Assembly: GCF_027409185.1 (NCBI RefSeq)
Contig: NC_084474.1
Span: forward strand, 4,767,382 to 4,831,381
Reading direction: 5' to 3'
Source: Cynocephalus volans
Taxonomy: Eukaryota; Chordata; Mammalia; Dermoptera; Cynocephalidae
Length of the DNA stretch: 64,000 bases
Shown here: positions 45,560 through 57,013 of the stretch, piece by piece
Numbering within the stretch: position 1 is the first letter of the stretch
How the letters are laid out: each line of letters begins with the position of its first letter
Notes under the pieces: model-generated
Seen by the model: the letters and a program-made list of their open reading frames with translations, nothing else
What the model was told of the DNA's origin: nothing
Databases searched by the model: none
Translations under genes and position numbers: made by a program

Positions 45560-45990
45560 AGAATAATTATTTATTTATTTATGTATTTTTATTGTGCACA
45601 ACATGATGTTTATATATAATCATGTTTTGTATATACATAAACGCACACAATGAAGCAATTACTACTGTCAAGTAAATTAACATATCTGCCATCTCACATA
45701 GTTCCTTTCTTTGTGTGTGTGTTAAGAAAGTCTAAGATCTAGGGCTGGCTGGTTAGCTCAGTTGGTTAGAGCACAGCCTTATAACCCCAAAGTTGTGGGT
45801 TCAGATCCCCATACCAGCCAGCTGCTAGAGTTACTCTCTTTCTGTATACAATAAGATATGACATTATTAAAAATAGTCATCATGTTGTACATTAGATCAT
45901 CATGTTGTACATTAGATCTCCAGACTTATTCATCTAAGATAACTGCATCTTTTTGCCCTTTTTCCCCATATGTCCCCATTTCCTCCAACC
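45560..45990 (-). mobile_element. L1 3'-UTR fragment interrupted by a SINE
   Basis: 'tttattgtgcacaacatgatg', 'caagtaaattaacatatctgccatc' and 'catcatgttgtacattagatc' are the L1 3' UTR read antisense. A 21-bp direct duplication (catcatgttgtacattagat) lies at about 45878-45918. Confidence 0.65.
45742..45830 (+). mobile_element. tRNA-Ile-type SINE monomer, sense
   Basis: 'gggctggctggttagctcagttgg' with an A box, 'ttagagcacagccttataacc', and the B box 'gggttcagatcc' then 'cataccagccagctgc'. The 5' half reads like a tRNA-Ile gene but lacks a proper anticodon arm fold and acceptor stem, so it is a SINE and not a tRNA gene. Confidence 0.8.
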
Positions 45991-46084
45991 CTCTTAAAAT
46001 TATTTAAGTGCTAAAAATTAGCTTGATATATAAATACATTTTCTATGCAAAATTATCTGCATTATTGCTTACCTAATCCTTTCA

Positions 46085-46265
46085 TCATTTATATAATAAA
46101 AAAGTTAACTTCATGGGGGCTGTGATTTGGATGGAGCACATGGAGTGGCTTATTTCTTGACCTGGGTAGTGATTACAAGGGTGTCTGCCTTATAATTATT
46201 TAGTAAGCTATATATTTGATTTGTATGGTTTTGGGTATCTGTGTTTTATTTTACAATAAAAAAAT
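46085..46265 (+). mobile_element. Old L1 3' end
   Basis: 'ctgggtagtgattacaagggtgt' and 'tttattttacaataaaaaaa' form a typical L1M 3' UTR end on the plus strand. Confidence 0.55.
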
Positions 46266-46716
46266 TTACTCAACTGAGTTATTGTATGAACTACTACAAA
46301 GGTGAAGTCATACAGGACTGATTTAATGAGATTTTATTATGTTTTAAAAACACATAAAATAGAATTAGCATATAAATAAATGAGAGATCTTGATTCCTAC
46401 CTTTTTATCACATCCTTCCACCAATGCATCAAACTGGTATCTAAGTTTTCCATTTGCATGTGAAAAATTTTGGATATGAACAACTGTAAATATAAAGTAG
46501 AATTAATGTCGTCGTAGACAGTAACAGAGTTCACATGGCAGTGTCCATAATCAATATTGCTAATTTCAAAAGAGGTATCAAATTGTAATGAGGCCCCATG
46601 ATTTCAATAGTGGTAAGCATAGTAATGCCCGTTTAAAGAATAAAAAGTGTAAATAGTTAAAGAAGAGCTCAGTGGATGTTAAGTTCAGTGTACAAGTCCT
46701 CTTCTGCATGCCTATT
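46266..46716. other. Intergenic sequence, nothing recognised
   Basis: About 450 bp between an old L1 end and the young L1. It is AT-rich and unique. Confidence 0.5.
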
Positions 46717-46731
46717 AAAAGAGCTAGGTAG

Positions 46732-48280
46732 CCTTAGGAGTTTCAAGATGGCGGCGGCTGCGGCGGCTGCGGCGGCTGGCGCGGAGTAGCTGAGGTGGAA
46801 AAGGTGGCCACTGGGCCTCAGGCAGCCGGGAAACTTGTGGACCTTCCTCTGGCCATCTCTTAAGGGAGGACTGCTGCTGCTGGCCGGTCGTGGGGGCTCA
46901 ACGCCACTTTGCCCCCGGCAGGAGAGGCTGCCTCATTTACAGGCAACAGCTTTGAAGTGTGGAGCAGGAAAAGAACTGATTCTTAGCTGCAAAAGTGAGT
47001 CTTGAAACAGGGAACACGGCGCCAGGGCTGCTGTGGATGCAGCCAGGATCCCGGAGGCTGGGGCCGCACTGAAGGCGGCCAGCTGCCCTATTCAGGATTC
47101 GAGGTTTCAGGCCGGCATTAAAGAAGATTCCTGGGAGCGCCCGAGCCGCGCTGTGACTGAACAGCCCGAGGCGGCCGCGCCGAGAACACGGAAGGCAACA
47201 AACCAGAGACAGAGCGAGCGCCCGACCTGGCACAGCACTGTGAGTGATCCCTGGCACAGCTCTGTTCGGGGGGTGGATGCCCACGCGGCTCTCGCCTGCA
47301 CCACCAGGCCACTCACTGCCCCGGTGCTGCCTCCATTTTCCCAGGTGCGGGCAGCTCCGCCCTGCTCGGCCATCACTGAGCCCATTTGCTTGGCCTGGCG
47401 CGGGGCTTTCCGGACCCTGCGGGCCGACCTCCTCTCCCACTCCCTCCACGGTTCTCTGGCAGGGCTGGGGGTGTGGGGCGTCCCGACCAGTTTTGGGAGG
47501 GCTAGGAAGTACGGGCGGGCCGACTGTCACTCCACCACACCCTGGACTCCGGCCCCGGTAAACTAACTGTTACTGGGAGGCAGATACCATCTCTGCGACC
47601 ACCAGTTTGGAAAAAAGCCTAACGAATTTCTGGTTGGGAATAGTGTGGTAGGAGAGTTCCCAGGTCCGCTTGAACCTGCCGGAGAGCAGGCTGCAGGCGG
47701 GCACTAGACTCGGTTTATACCGGGGGGATACAAAGGTGAACAAGACCCGAGAAAGATCTACACAGTGCTACAAAGGCACCCAGAGAGACCGGTCGTCTGT
47801 GCCTAGCAGAAACCTGGTAGACTTCCTGGGCGAGGCGGTGCTGAGCAGGGTCTTGAAGGCCCAGCTGATAGACGAGGGGTGCAGAAGACACGCCCCAACC
47901 CAGCACAGTGTGCACAGAGGGGGGAGACGTGTGGCCAGGGAGGCGGAGACTCGACAGAAACCACACACCCGGTGGGGTCGCCACTGCACGATCTAACAGC
48001 CTGGGCCAGAGCACACGGAACGGGGAGAAGTCCTGTACAGAAAGTGAAAGCTCAACAGAGATCACACACCCTGTGGTACGTGATCCACCAGCCCAGCAGA
48101 GTACAAGCTGACCAGAAAGGTGGATCCCCGGAGAAGCCCAAGACCCGAGGCAACCACACACACAAGACACTAGAGGCCAACTGAGCAGTCACGGCGGGAG
48201 CCATACCAAATTGGCAACCACAGCAACATCCTAGTTAGTCATTAGTCTTAAACCGGTGGACTGTGAAACCCCCTGCCACA
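46732..48280 (+). promoter_or_regulatory. L1 5' UTR (internal promoter)
   Basis: CpG- and GC-rich from the start, with a (GGCGGCTGC)n run at 46750-46775 right after the CAAGATGGC motif, which is a YY1-site-like sequence that positions L1 transcription starts in other mammals. Overlapping open frames occur on both strands here (for example minus 47530-46937, plus 47033-47566), discussed under findings. Confidence 0.8.
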
Positions 48281-49261
48281 ATGAATAAACACCAAAAAAA
48301 AGACACCAGAAATACAAAAAATCAAGAAAGTACACCACCAAAAGTTAATAAATCTCATACTCTAGATCCTATAGAACAAGAAGCCCTTGAAATAACTGAC
48401 AAGGAATTTCGAGTGATAATTCTAAGGAAACTGAATGAGATACAAGAAAACTCAGCTAGACATCATGATGAAATGAGGAAAAGTATACAGGATCTGAAAG
48501 AGGAAATATACAAGGAAATCAATGTCCTGAAAAAAAATGTAGCAGAACTTGCTGAACTGAAGAAGTTATTCAGCGAAATAAAAAACACAACGGAGAGTTT
48601 AACCAACAGGCTTGTCGAAGTTGAAGAGAGAACCTCTGAACTTGAAGATGGGCTGTTTGAAATAACACAAGCAGACAAAAAGAAAGAAAAAAGAATCAAG
48701 GACATGGAAGAAAATCTGAGAGAGATATCAGACAACCTCAAGCGCTCAAATATCCGAGTCATGGGTATTCCAGAAGGGGAGGAAAATGGAGATTCCATTG
48801 AAAACATATTCAACAAAATAGTGGCAGAAAACTTCCCAGGTATAGGAAAAATCACAGATCTTCAGATCCAGGAAGCTCAACGATCTCCAAACGTATTCAA
48901 CCCAAAAAGGCCTTCTCCAAGACATGTCATAGTCAAATTGGCAAAACTCAGAGACAAAGAGAGAATCTTAAAAGCTGCAAGAGAGAAGCGTCAAATCACC
49001 TATAAGGGAGCCCCAATCAGGTTAACATCAGACTTTTCATCACAAACCCTAAAAGCTAGAAAGGAATGGGATGATATTTTCAAAATACTAAAAGACAAAG
49101 ATTGCCAGCCAAGAATACTCTACCCTGCAAGGCTATCCTTCCGAAATGAGGGGCAAATAGTATATTTCTCAGACAAACAAAAACTGCGGGAGTTCACTAC
49201 CACAAGACCACCCTTACAAGAAATCCTCAAGGGAGTACTGGGTTTGGTTCCTGAAAAATAA
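48281..49261 (+). CDS. L1 ORF1p, RNA-binding trimer-forming protein, intact
   Basis: The frame encodes 326 residues from the first ATG (48281, context ccacaATGa). The frame is also open for six codons upstream to a GTG, which I do not take as the start. Layout: a basic N-terminus (residues 1-35), a long coiled coil (about 45-155) of heptads such as AELAELKKLFSEIKN, an RRM-like domain (about 157-250, starting NIRVMGIPEGEEN), and a C-terminal domain (about 251-326, with KARKEWDDIFKIL and LSFRNEGQIVYFSDKQKLREF). In known L1s this protein trimerises and coats L1 RNA as a chaperone in cytoplasmic particles. No stop or frameshift is present, so this copy could still make protein. Confidence 0.93.
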   Translation: MNKHQKKDTRNTKNQESTPPKVNKSHTLDPIEQEALEITDKEFRVIILRKLNEIQENSARHHDEMRKSIQDLKEEIYKEINVLKKNVAELAELKKLFSEIKNTTESLTNRLVEVEERTSELEDGLFEITQADKKKEKRIKDMEENLREISDNLKRSNIRVMGIPEGEENGDSIENIFNKIVAENFPGIGKITDLQIQEAQRSPNVFNPKRPSPRHVIVKLAKLRDKERILKAAREKRQITYKGAPIRLTSDFSSQTLKARKEWDDIFKILKDKDCQPRILYPARLSFRNEGQIVYFSDKQKLREFTTTRPPLQEILKGVLGLVPEK

Positions 49262-49448
49262 CTACCACTGCCATAAAAACCTAAGAAAAATCTAAACCCG
49301 CTAGTACAATAAAAATGGCATTCATGAAGAGAAAACAAGCTAACAAAAACACTATCTACAACCTAAGGAACCAACAAACAAAGAAACCAAACAGTAAATC
49401 AGAAAGCAAGGAACAAAAGACACCTAAGACAACCAAACAACCAATAAA

Positions 49449-52400
49449 ATGCTAGGAATAAATCAACACCTTTCAATAACAACTCTTAATGTTAAAGGCT
49501 TAAATTCCCCAATTAAAAGACACAGACTGGCTGACTGGATCAAAAAGCAGGACCCAACTATATGCTGCCTACAAGAGACCCACCTCACCCATAAAGATTC
49601 ACACAGACTAAGAGTGAAAGGATGGAAAAAGATTTACCATGCAAACAGAAAAGAAAAACGAGCTGGAGTGGCTATTCTTATATCTGACAAAATAGACTTT
49701 AAACTAAAAACCATAAAAAGAGACAATGAGGGACACTACTTAATGATAAAAGGACTGATCCATCAAGAAGACATAACAATCATAAATATGTACGCACCCA
49801 ATGTTGGAGCAGCCAGATTTATAAAACAAACTCTATTAGACCTAAAGAAGGAAATAGACACTAATACCATAATAGCAGGGGACCTGAACACTCCACTGTC
49901 AATATTAGACAGATCATCTAGGCAAAGAATCAGTAGAGAAACACAAGATCTAAACAAGACTCTAGACCAATTGGAATTGGCAGATATCTACAGAACATTC
50001 CACCCAACAACCTCAGAATATTCATTCTTCTCATCAGCACATGGATCATTCTCCAAGATAGATCACATATTAGGTCACAAATCAAGTCTCAATAAATTCA
50101 AAAAAATTGGAATTATCCCATGTATCTTCTCAGACCACAATGGATTAAAACTAGAAATTAATAACAAACAAAACTCTGGAAACTATACAAACACATGGAA
50201 ATTAAACAGCATTCTACTTAATGACATATGGGTCCAAGAAGAAATCAAGCAGGAAATCAAAAAATTTATTGAAACTAATGAAAACAATGATACATCATAC
50301 CAAAACCTGTGGGATACTGCAAAAGCAGTATTGAGGGGAAAATTTATTGCATTAAACGCTCACTTCAGAAGACTGGAAAGATGGCAAGTGAACAACCTAA
50401 CACTTCACCTTAAAGAACTAGAAAAACAAGAACAATCCAATCCTAAAGTTAGCAGACGGAAAGAAATCATTAAGATCAGAGCAGAACTGAATGAAATTGA
50501 AAACCAAAAAACAATTCAAAAGATCAACGAATCAAAAAGTTGGTTTTTTGAAAAGATAAATAAAATTGACAAACCATTAGCATGGCTAACAAAAAAAAGA
50601 AGAGAGAAGACTCAAATAACAAAAATTAGAAATGAAAAAGGCGATATTACAACTGATTCATCTGAAATACAAGGAATCATTCGAGACTACTATAAACAAC
50701 TATACGCCAACAAATTTGAAAATCTGGAGGAAATGGATAAATTTCTGGACACACACAAGCTCCCAAAACTGAACCGTGAAGACGTAGAAAATTTGAACAG
50801 ACCAATAACAATAAAGGAGATTGAAGCTGTTATCAGAAGGCTCCCAACAAAGAAAAGCCCAGGACCAGATGGATTCACAGCAGAATTTTACCAAACATTC
50901 AAACAGGAATTGACACCGATTCTTTACAAACTATTCCAAAAGATTGAAACGGACGCAAATCTCCCAAACTCATTCTATGAAGCAAACATCATCCTGATAC
51001 CAAAACCAGGTAAAGATATAACCAAAAAAGAAAACTACAGGCCGATATCCTTGATGAATATAGATGCAAAAATCCTCACTAAAATACTAGCAAACAGAAT
51101 ACAGCAACACATACGAAAAATTATTCATCACGATCAAGTGGGATTCATCCCAGGGATGCAAGGTTGGTTCAACATACGCAAATCAATAAATGTGATACAC
51201 CATATTAATAAACTCAAACACAAGGACCATATGATCATCTCTATAGATGCTGAAAAAGCATTTGATAAAGTTCAGCACTCATTCATGACAAAGACCCTCT
51301 AGAAGTTAGGTATAGAGGGAAAGTATCTCAACATAATTAAAGCCATATATGCCAAACCCACTGCCAATATCATCCTGAATGGGGAAAAGCTGAAAGCTTT
51401 TCCTTTAAGAACAGGCACTAGACAAGGATGCCCACTCTCACCACTCCTATTCAACATAGTGTTGGAAGTACTAGCCAGAGCAATCAGAGAAGAGAAGGAA
51501 ATAAAGGGCATCCAGATTGGAAAAGATGAAGTCAAACTGTCCCTGTTTGCAGATGACATGATCCTATATATCGAACAGCCTAAAACCTCTACAAAAAAAC
51601 TGTTGGAATTGATAAATGATTTCAGCACAGTAGCAGGATACAAAATCAACACACAAAAATCAGTAGCATTTCTTTTCTCCAATAGTGAACATGCAGAAGG
51701 AGAAATCAAGAAAGCCTGCCCATTTACAATAGCCACCAAAAAAATAAAATACTTAGGAATTGAGTTAACCAAGGAGGTGAAAAATCTCTATAATGAGAAC
51801 TACAAACCACTGCTGAGAGAAATTAGAGAGGATACAAGAAGATGGAAAGATATTCCATGCTCTTGGATTGGAAGAATCAACATAGTGAAAATGTCCATAC
51901 TACCCAAAGTGATATACAAATTCAATGCAATCCCCATCAAAATTCCAAAGACATTTTTCTCAGAAATGGAAAAAACTATTCAGACATTTATATGGAACAA
52001 TAAAAGACCACGAATAGCCAAAGCAATGCTCAGCAAAAAAAATAAAGCTGGAGGCATAACACTACCTGACTTTAAGCTATACTACAAAGCTATAATAACC
52101 AAAACAGTATGGTACTGGCATAAAAACAGACACACTGACCAATGGAATAGAATAGAGAATCCAGAAATCAACCCTCACACTTACTGCCATCTGATCTTTG
52201 ACAAAGGCACCAAGCCTATTCACTGGGGAAGGGACTGCCTCTTCAGCAAGTGGTGCTGGGATAACTGGATATCGATATGCAGGAGAATGAAACTAGATCC
52301 ATACCTCTCACTGTATACTAAAATCAACTCAAAATGGATTAAGGATTTAAATATACATCCTGAGACAATAAAACTTCTTAAAGAAAATATAGGGGAAACA

Positions 52401-53276
52401 CTTCAGGAAATAGGACTGGGCACAGACTTCATGAATACGACCCCAAAAGCACGGGCAACCAAAGGAAAAATAAACAAATGGGATTATATCAAACTAAAAA
52501 GCTTCTGCACAGCAAAAGAAACAATTAAAAGAGTTAAAAGACAACCAACAGAGTGGGAGAAAATATTTGCAAAATATACATCTGACAAAGGATTAATATC
52601 CAGAATATATAAGGAACTCAAACAACTTTACAAGAAGAAAACAAGCAACCCAATTAAAAAATGGGCAAAAGAGCTAAGTAGGCATTTCTCTAAGGAAGAT
52701 ATCCAAATGGCCAACAGACATATGAAAAAATGCTCAACATCACTCAGCATCCGGGAAATGCAAATCAAAACCACATTGAGATACCATCTAACCCCAGTTA
52801 GGATGGCTAAAATCCAAAAGGCTATGAACGATAAATGCTGGCGAGGCTGCGGAGAAAAAGGAACTCTCATACATTGTTGGTGGGACTGCAAAATGGTGCA
52901 GCCTCTATGGAAAATGGTATGGAGGTTCCTTAAACAATTGCAAATAGATCTACCATACGACCCAGCCATCCCACTGTTGGGAATATACCCAGAGGAATGG
53001 AAATCATCAAGTCGAAGGTATACCTGTTCCCCAATGTTCATCGCAGCACTCTTTACAATAGCCAAGAGTTGGAACCAGCCCAAATGCCCATCATCAGATG
53101 AGTGGATACGGAAAATGTGGTACATCTACACAATGGAATACTACTCAGCTATAAAAACGAATGAAACACTGCCATTTGCAACAACATGGATGGACCTTGA
53201 GAGAATTATATTAAGTGAAACAAGTCAGGCACAGAAAGAGAAATACCACATGTTCTCACTTATTGGAGGGAGCTAA
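49449..53276 (+). pseudogene. L1 ORF2p, endonuclease-reverse transcriptase, one nonsense codon
   Basis: The frame spans 1275 codons with a single TAG at 51300-51302 (codon 618), so the N-terminal 617 residues and the downstream part are in the same frame. Endonuclease residues are in place: N14, E43 (LQETHL), D145 (GDLNTP), D205 and H230 (SDHNG). The reverse-transcriptase motif FADD lies at codons 700-703, after the stop. The C-terminal Cys-rich CWRGCGE..CWWDC segment is intact. As read, the encoded protein would end before the catalytic Asp pair, so this copy should not be autonomous, though the ORF1 and endonuclease region are complete. The 187-bp gap from ORF1 and the length match the mammalian L1 plan. 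Confidence 0.95.
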
Positions 53277-53590
53277 AAATTAATATATAAATTCACACAC
53301 ACACACATACACATACACACACAAACCGGGGGGGGGGGGAGAAGATATAACAACAACAATTATTTGAAGTTGATACAACAAGCAAACAGAAAGGACATTG
53401 TTGGGGGGGAGGGGGGAGGGAGAAGGGAGGGAGGTTTTGGTGATGGGGAGCATTAATCAGCTACAATGTATATCGACAAAATAAAATTTAAAAAAAATAA
53501 AAATATAAAAAAAAACTGGAAACTTAAAAAAAATAAAATAAAAAAAAATAAAATTATTTGAGCAACAAAAAAAAAAAAAAAAAAAAAAAA
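53277..53590 (+). other. L1 3' UTR and first A-rich tail
   Basis: Contains a CA tract at about 53295-53325, a G-run (53329-53339), a purine/G-rich tract (53400-53435) typical of L1 3' UTRs, and an A-rich end. The tail is followed by about 55 bp that includes 'ctggaaactt' and 'attatttgagcaac' and a second A-run to 53590. Confidence 0.85.
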
Positions 53591-53959
53591 CGAATGAAAT
53601 ACTGCCATTTGCAACAACATGGATGGACCTCGAGAGAATTATATTAAGTGAAACAAGTCAGGCACAGAAAGAGAAATACCACATGTTCTCACTTATTGGT
53701 GGGAGCTAAAAATTAATATATAAATTCACACACACACATACACACATACACACACAAACCGGGGGGGGGGGGAAAGAAGATATAACAACCACAATTATTT
53801 GAAGTTGATACAACAAACAAACAGAAAGGACATGGTTCGGGGGGAGGGGGGGAGGGAGAAGGGAGGGAGGTTTTGGTGATGGGGAGCATTAATCAGCTAC
53901 AATGTATATCGACAAAATAAAATTTAAAAAAAATAAAAAATAAAAAATAAAAAAAAAAT
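53591..53959 (+). repeat. Duplicated L1 3' end (second copy)
   Basis: From 'cgaatgaaatactgcc' on, this repeats 53157-53487 (end of ORF2, CA tract, G-run, G-rich tract, A-rich end) with a few substitutions and small length changes in the simple repeats. It lies inside the same TSD as the main L1. The piece contains the last 40 codons of ORF2 but no start, so it has no coding role. Confidence 0.93.
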
Positions 53960-53974
53960 AAAAGAGCTAGGTAG

Positions 53975-54838
53975 ATGCCTTAGCTCTCATACGTACATTT
54001 GAACAAGTTAATGTTTCCAGTAAAAAATGTGAAAGTTGCAATTATTCTCTCTGTAGAAAACATATAAATCAGTGTCTTAGGGATAGAGAAAGGAAAAGGA
54101 ACCTACTCATGCTTTCTCTAGGTAAGGAAATACAGAGATATCTCAGGCAGTCCAAGGCTCCATGAGGGATCAGAACCAGGAACTGGAAACCTGTGATGAA
54201 CAAGGAAGATCCAGTTTCTCTGCCCTTGTCCCCAGTGGTGTCAACTGCCATGATTCTCTCTGCAGACCACCTCTCGGCCCTTTGTCATCAGCAGAGGTAC
54301 CCCTGAATGGCTGCCTGATGCTACATGACCTCTCAGGGCCAGCATCTGATGCGAGTAACTCAGTTTGTCTGAGTCCCAATTCTGAATTTTCAGGAGACTC
54401 TGATTCACTCAGCATGAGTCTTGTATTTACTGATGGTCCAAATAGCTGTGGGCAAAAGAGACCATGGGAGTGGAGGATTCTTGGGCAAGGCATTGTAGGG
54501 GTGAGAGGAAATGTCTTACTGGAATTCAACATAGACAATGACACAGCCACTCAAATGGGTCATTCCTTCCTTCCACCAACATCAAATTACCATGAGTGGA
54601 TTGTGCTGGTGAGTCAAGGATGAATAACACCTGGTCCCCATCCTGGAGGAGGTCAGGCTCCAGGAACAAGGAGACAAGTGAAGAAGTTCATTAAAGAGGA
54701 TAAAATAAGAGAAACATGAGAAAAGTCATTCAGGGCCCTAGAGGAGGTGATGACTAATTTCACAGAGGGGATAACAGCAGAACAACTGAAAGAATGAGAG
54801 TTAGAACACACAACGCACACTCATTAGGCAGAAAATAG
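53975..54838. other. Intergenic sequence with a non-coding 153-codon open frame
   Basis: A 153-codon plus-strand frame (54162-54623) and a 126-codon minus-strand frame overlap. Neither shows a domain, signal peptide or splice context I recognise. I treat both as chance. Confidence 0.5.
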
Positions 54839-54839
54839 G

Positions 54840-55560
54840 TTAATTTACTTAAATCAAAAATGGGAATTTTTCTTCAAAGAAGGACATTATGGATGACAGG
54901 TCCAAGAGAAGATTTTTACTATAACCGATGAGGACCTAATTCAAATCAGTAAGAAAATGATGGGCACTCCAGTGGGAAATGGGCAGACGTTGTGAACAAG
55001 TAATTGAGAAAACCAAAAGCATCGAGCATCTAAGGAGATGACAGACTGATCTGTAACTGTTTCACACCAGTAAGACCAACAGGATGAGCAGGCTGGCTCA
55101 CACCCGGTGTGGGCAGGGTGGCGGGGCGGCGGGCGGTGGGGCTCGTGCTGAGGAACGGGCTGTCACCCGGCACAGCCATCCTGGAGAACACTCTAGCAGT
55201 GCTTATCAGTGTGCATGAGAGACTGCACCCAGCGCTGAAGGAAGGGATAAGCTGGAGAGGCTGGCTCGGAAGGGTTTTCTTTGTTACAAGTCTGGATTTG
55301 GAGAATGGAGAACCAAGAGAAGATTCTAAGCGGACCAGCGACACGGCCAAGACAAAGCTAATGGCAGCACGTAGTTAAAACAGAGTGACAGGGAGGGGAA
55401 TGGCTGCTTAGAAAATGAGTTAAGGGGCATGTATATATAAAATGGCATACAGTGAATAAAGCAGAACACAAAATAGCATGCAGACACCAGCTATTATTAT
55501 ATAAGAATGGCAGAGTACATTCAATAAAGCTCAGAAGTAAATCTGGAATTAAGCATATCA
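54840..55560 (+). mobile_element. Old L1 fragment (ORF2 3' part to 3' UTR)
   Basis: Diverged equivalents of the L1 ORF2 C-terminus ('atgaggacctaattcaaatcagtaagaaaa', 'gggaaatgggcagacg', 'ctgtttcacaccagtaagaccaac') are followed by 'tataaaatggcatacagtg'. It includes a GC-rich patch at 55105-55160. It is old. Confidence 0.45.
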
Positions 55561-55794
55561 TATTAACATTCATAGGGTTCTTTTTTTTTTCTGCAGCAGC
55601 TTGTTTATGGTTTTTTTATTATACAAAATATTGCTTAGAATCCTGAAGTCTAAATATTAAGAGCATTACTTAAAGAATGTATAGAAATTTAAGAATAGAT
55701 TCATCATCCTTTGATCCTGTCTAACAGCTGAAGTCTTGGCAACCCTTTGGTATTTTCTGACAGTTATTTTTTATATGACTATTAAGAAAATTTA

Positions 55795-55889
55795 GGGCTG
55801 GTGGGTTAGCTCAGTTGATTTGAACCCAGCCTTGTAATGCCAAGGTCACAGGTTCGGATCCCCTTACCTGCCAGCTACCAAAAAAGAGA
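55795..55889 (+). mobile_element. tRNA-Ile-type SINE monomer with TSD
   Basis: An 11-bp TSD, aagaaaattta, lies at 55784-55794 and 55890-55900. The body is 'gggctggtgggttagctcag', 'ccttgtaatgccaaggtcac', B box 'ggttcggatcc', 'ccttacctgccagc' and a short A-rich tail. Confidence 0.85.
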
Positions 55890-55900
55890 AAGAAAATTTA

Positions 55901-56672
55901 TAGCCTAGTTATATATAAATTACTCTTTACAGAATGTAACTACTCTGAGTTTATGGGATTATGGATGATTTTTAAAATATGCTTTATATTTTCTGTGGTT
56001 TCTACAATAAGGTTGTACCCCCATAATTTACTGTTTTTCCAACTAGATTCACAAAGATTAATTTAGATGAATTTGGCATTTGTTTTAGGTGGAGGTTCAG
56101 GGGAATTGTAAGCTTTTAAACTGAGCCTCATTTTTCTTGTGACATTAATCAGATGATCTGGCTGATAGATGATGTCCTGCTACCTCAGCAGTGAGCAAAG
56201 CTGCCGTCCCCTGAGGAGTGCAGGAAAGTTGGGTTCTAGCTGTGGTCAGATTCTCTGCGACAATGGCACCTACACAGTACTTGTGGTTTTAAAGGCATGA
56301 AGCTCACCAGTCCATTGAACTAGATGGTCAATAAATGCATGGAAGCTTCTGTTTCGTTTGAGCAGAGATTTTAATTACCCCTGCTCTTAAAAACTGTTTT
56401 TTTTTGTTTGTTTGTTTGTTTGTTTGGCTTCTGTAACCTGAATGTTAATTAGCATCCTATTCTCTTTCCTGCACATCTCCCCATCCCAGGGTAATGCCAA
56501 TGCTGAGAATACACAAAGTCCTTTTTCTCAATTGCTTCTAGTTTTCTCATTTTGCTTTCTCCCTCTGCTTCTCTTCCTTTTTTTTTCTCAGCCTCAGTCT
56601 CTTGTCTTTTGTGCTACTGTCCTAGGCTGCACTGAGGCCCAGACACAGTATAGACAAACGTACTCACAGGGT
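55901..56672. other. Intergenic sequence, nothing recognised
   Basis: Unique AT-rich DNA with a (TTTG)n run at about 56398-56427, up to the provirus insertion point. Confidence 0.5.
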
Positions 56673-56677
56673 GGAAT

Positions 56678-56998
56678 TGAAAGGACGAGTAGACACCAGT
56701 TGATGATCCACCAGAGAGAGCTCGTTTATTAGGCAGCACACACACACATATATAGGGCTTTAAGGGAAAGCTGATTGTTTTAAAATACAATCTCTACTTA
56801 GCATACCGCATGGGGCTTGGGGGGAGCTGATTGGCGTGCGGTTCGTGCAGGCGGGAAGGAGAATGCAGAAAAGAAGGGCAACCAGCGCCATGATGGGGTG
56901 CGGCCGAGAAGGGCTTATGTGATCGGGGTGTGATCCCTTGGGGCATTTGGGTTCTTACATTCCTCGGTGTGATCCTTTGGGGCATTTGGGTTCTTACA
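56678..56998 (-). repeat. 3' LTR of the provirus
   Basis: 321 bp on this copy, longer than the 5' LTR because of an extra block. On the minus strand it begins TGTAAGAA at 56998 and ends ..CTTTCA at 56678. A tandem duplication of about 39 bp (ggtgtgatcc(c/t)ttggggcatttgggttcttacatt..) lies at 56926-56999, so the U3 start is present twice. TATA-like and AATAAA sequences are present as in the 5' LTR. Confidence 0.93.
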
Positions 56999-57013
56999 TT
57001 CCTCCCTTTTTCT
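56999..57013 (-). promoter_or_regulatory. Polypurine tract of the provirus
   Basis: On the minus strand AAGAAAAAGGGAGGAA directly precedes the U3 start TGTAAG. This is the plus-strand primer site of retroviral reverse transcription. Confidence 0.9.

Larger units (their letters stand above)
46732..53959 (+). mobile_element. Young full-length L1 with 15-bp TSD
   Basis: A 7.2-kb insertion bounded by the perfect TSD aaaagagctaggtag at 46717-46731 and 53960-53974. The target (att|aaaagag) fits the L1 endonuclease preference. Order: 5' UTR of 1.55 kb with a YY1-type motif CAAGATGGCGGCGG at its start, ORF1, a 187-bp spacer, ORF2, a 3' UTR with CA and G-rich tracts, and an A-rich tail. A second copy of the 3' end follows before the right TSD. 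Exact TSD, one single nonsense codon in ORF2 and an intact ORF1 mean a recent insertion. It is the youngest element in the window by these criteria. Confidence 0.97.

Noticed and set aside
45742..45830. tRNA-Ile gene
   Set aside because: The A and B boxes are present, but the acceptor stem is not complementary and the same body recurs with A-tails and TSDs, so it is a SINE.
48263..48280. L1 ORF1 start at GTG 48263
   Set aside because: The frame is open upstream of the ATG at 48281, but the first ATG is in good context and is the usual kind of start; the six extra codons are probably 5' UTR.
54162..54623. 153-codon plus-strand open frame
   Set aside because: No recognisable domain, an overlapping antisense frame of 126 codons, and no splice or promoter context. 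Chance is sufficient.
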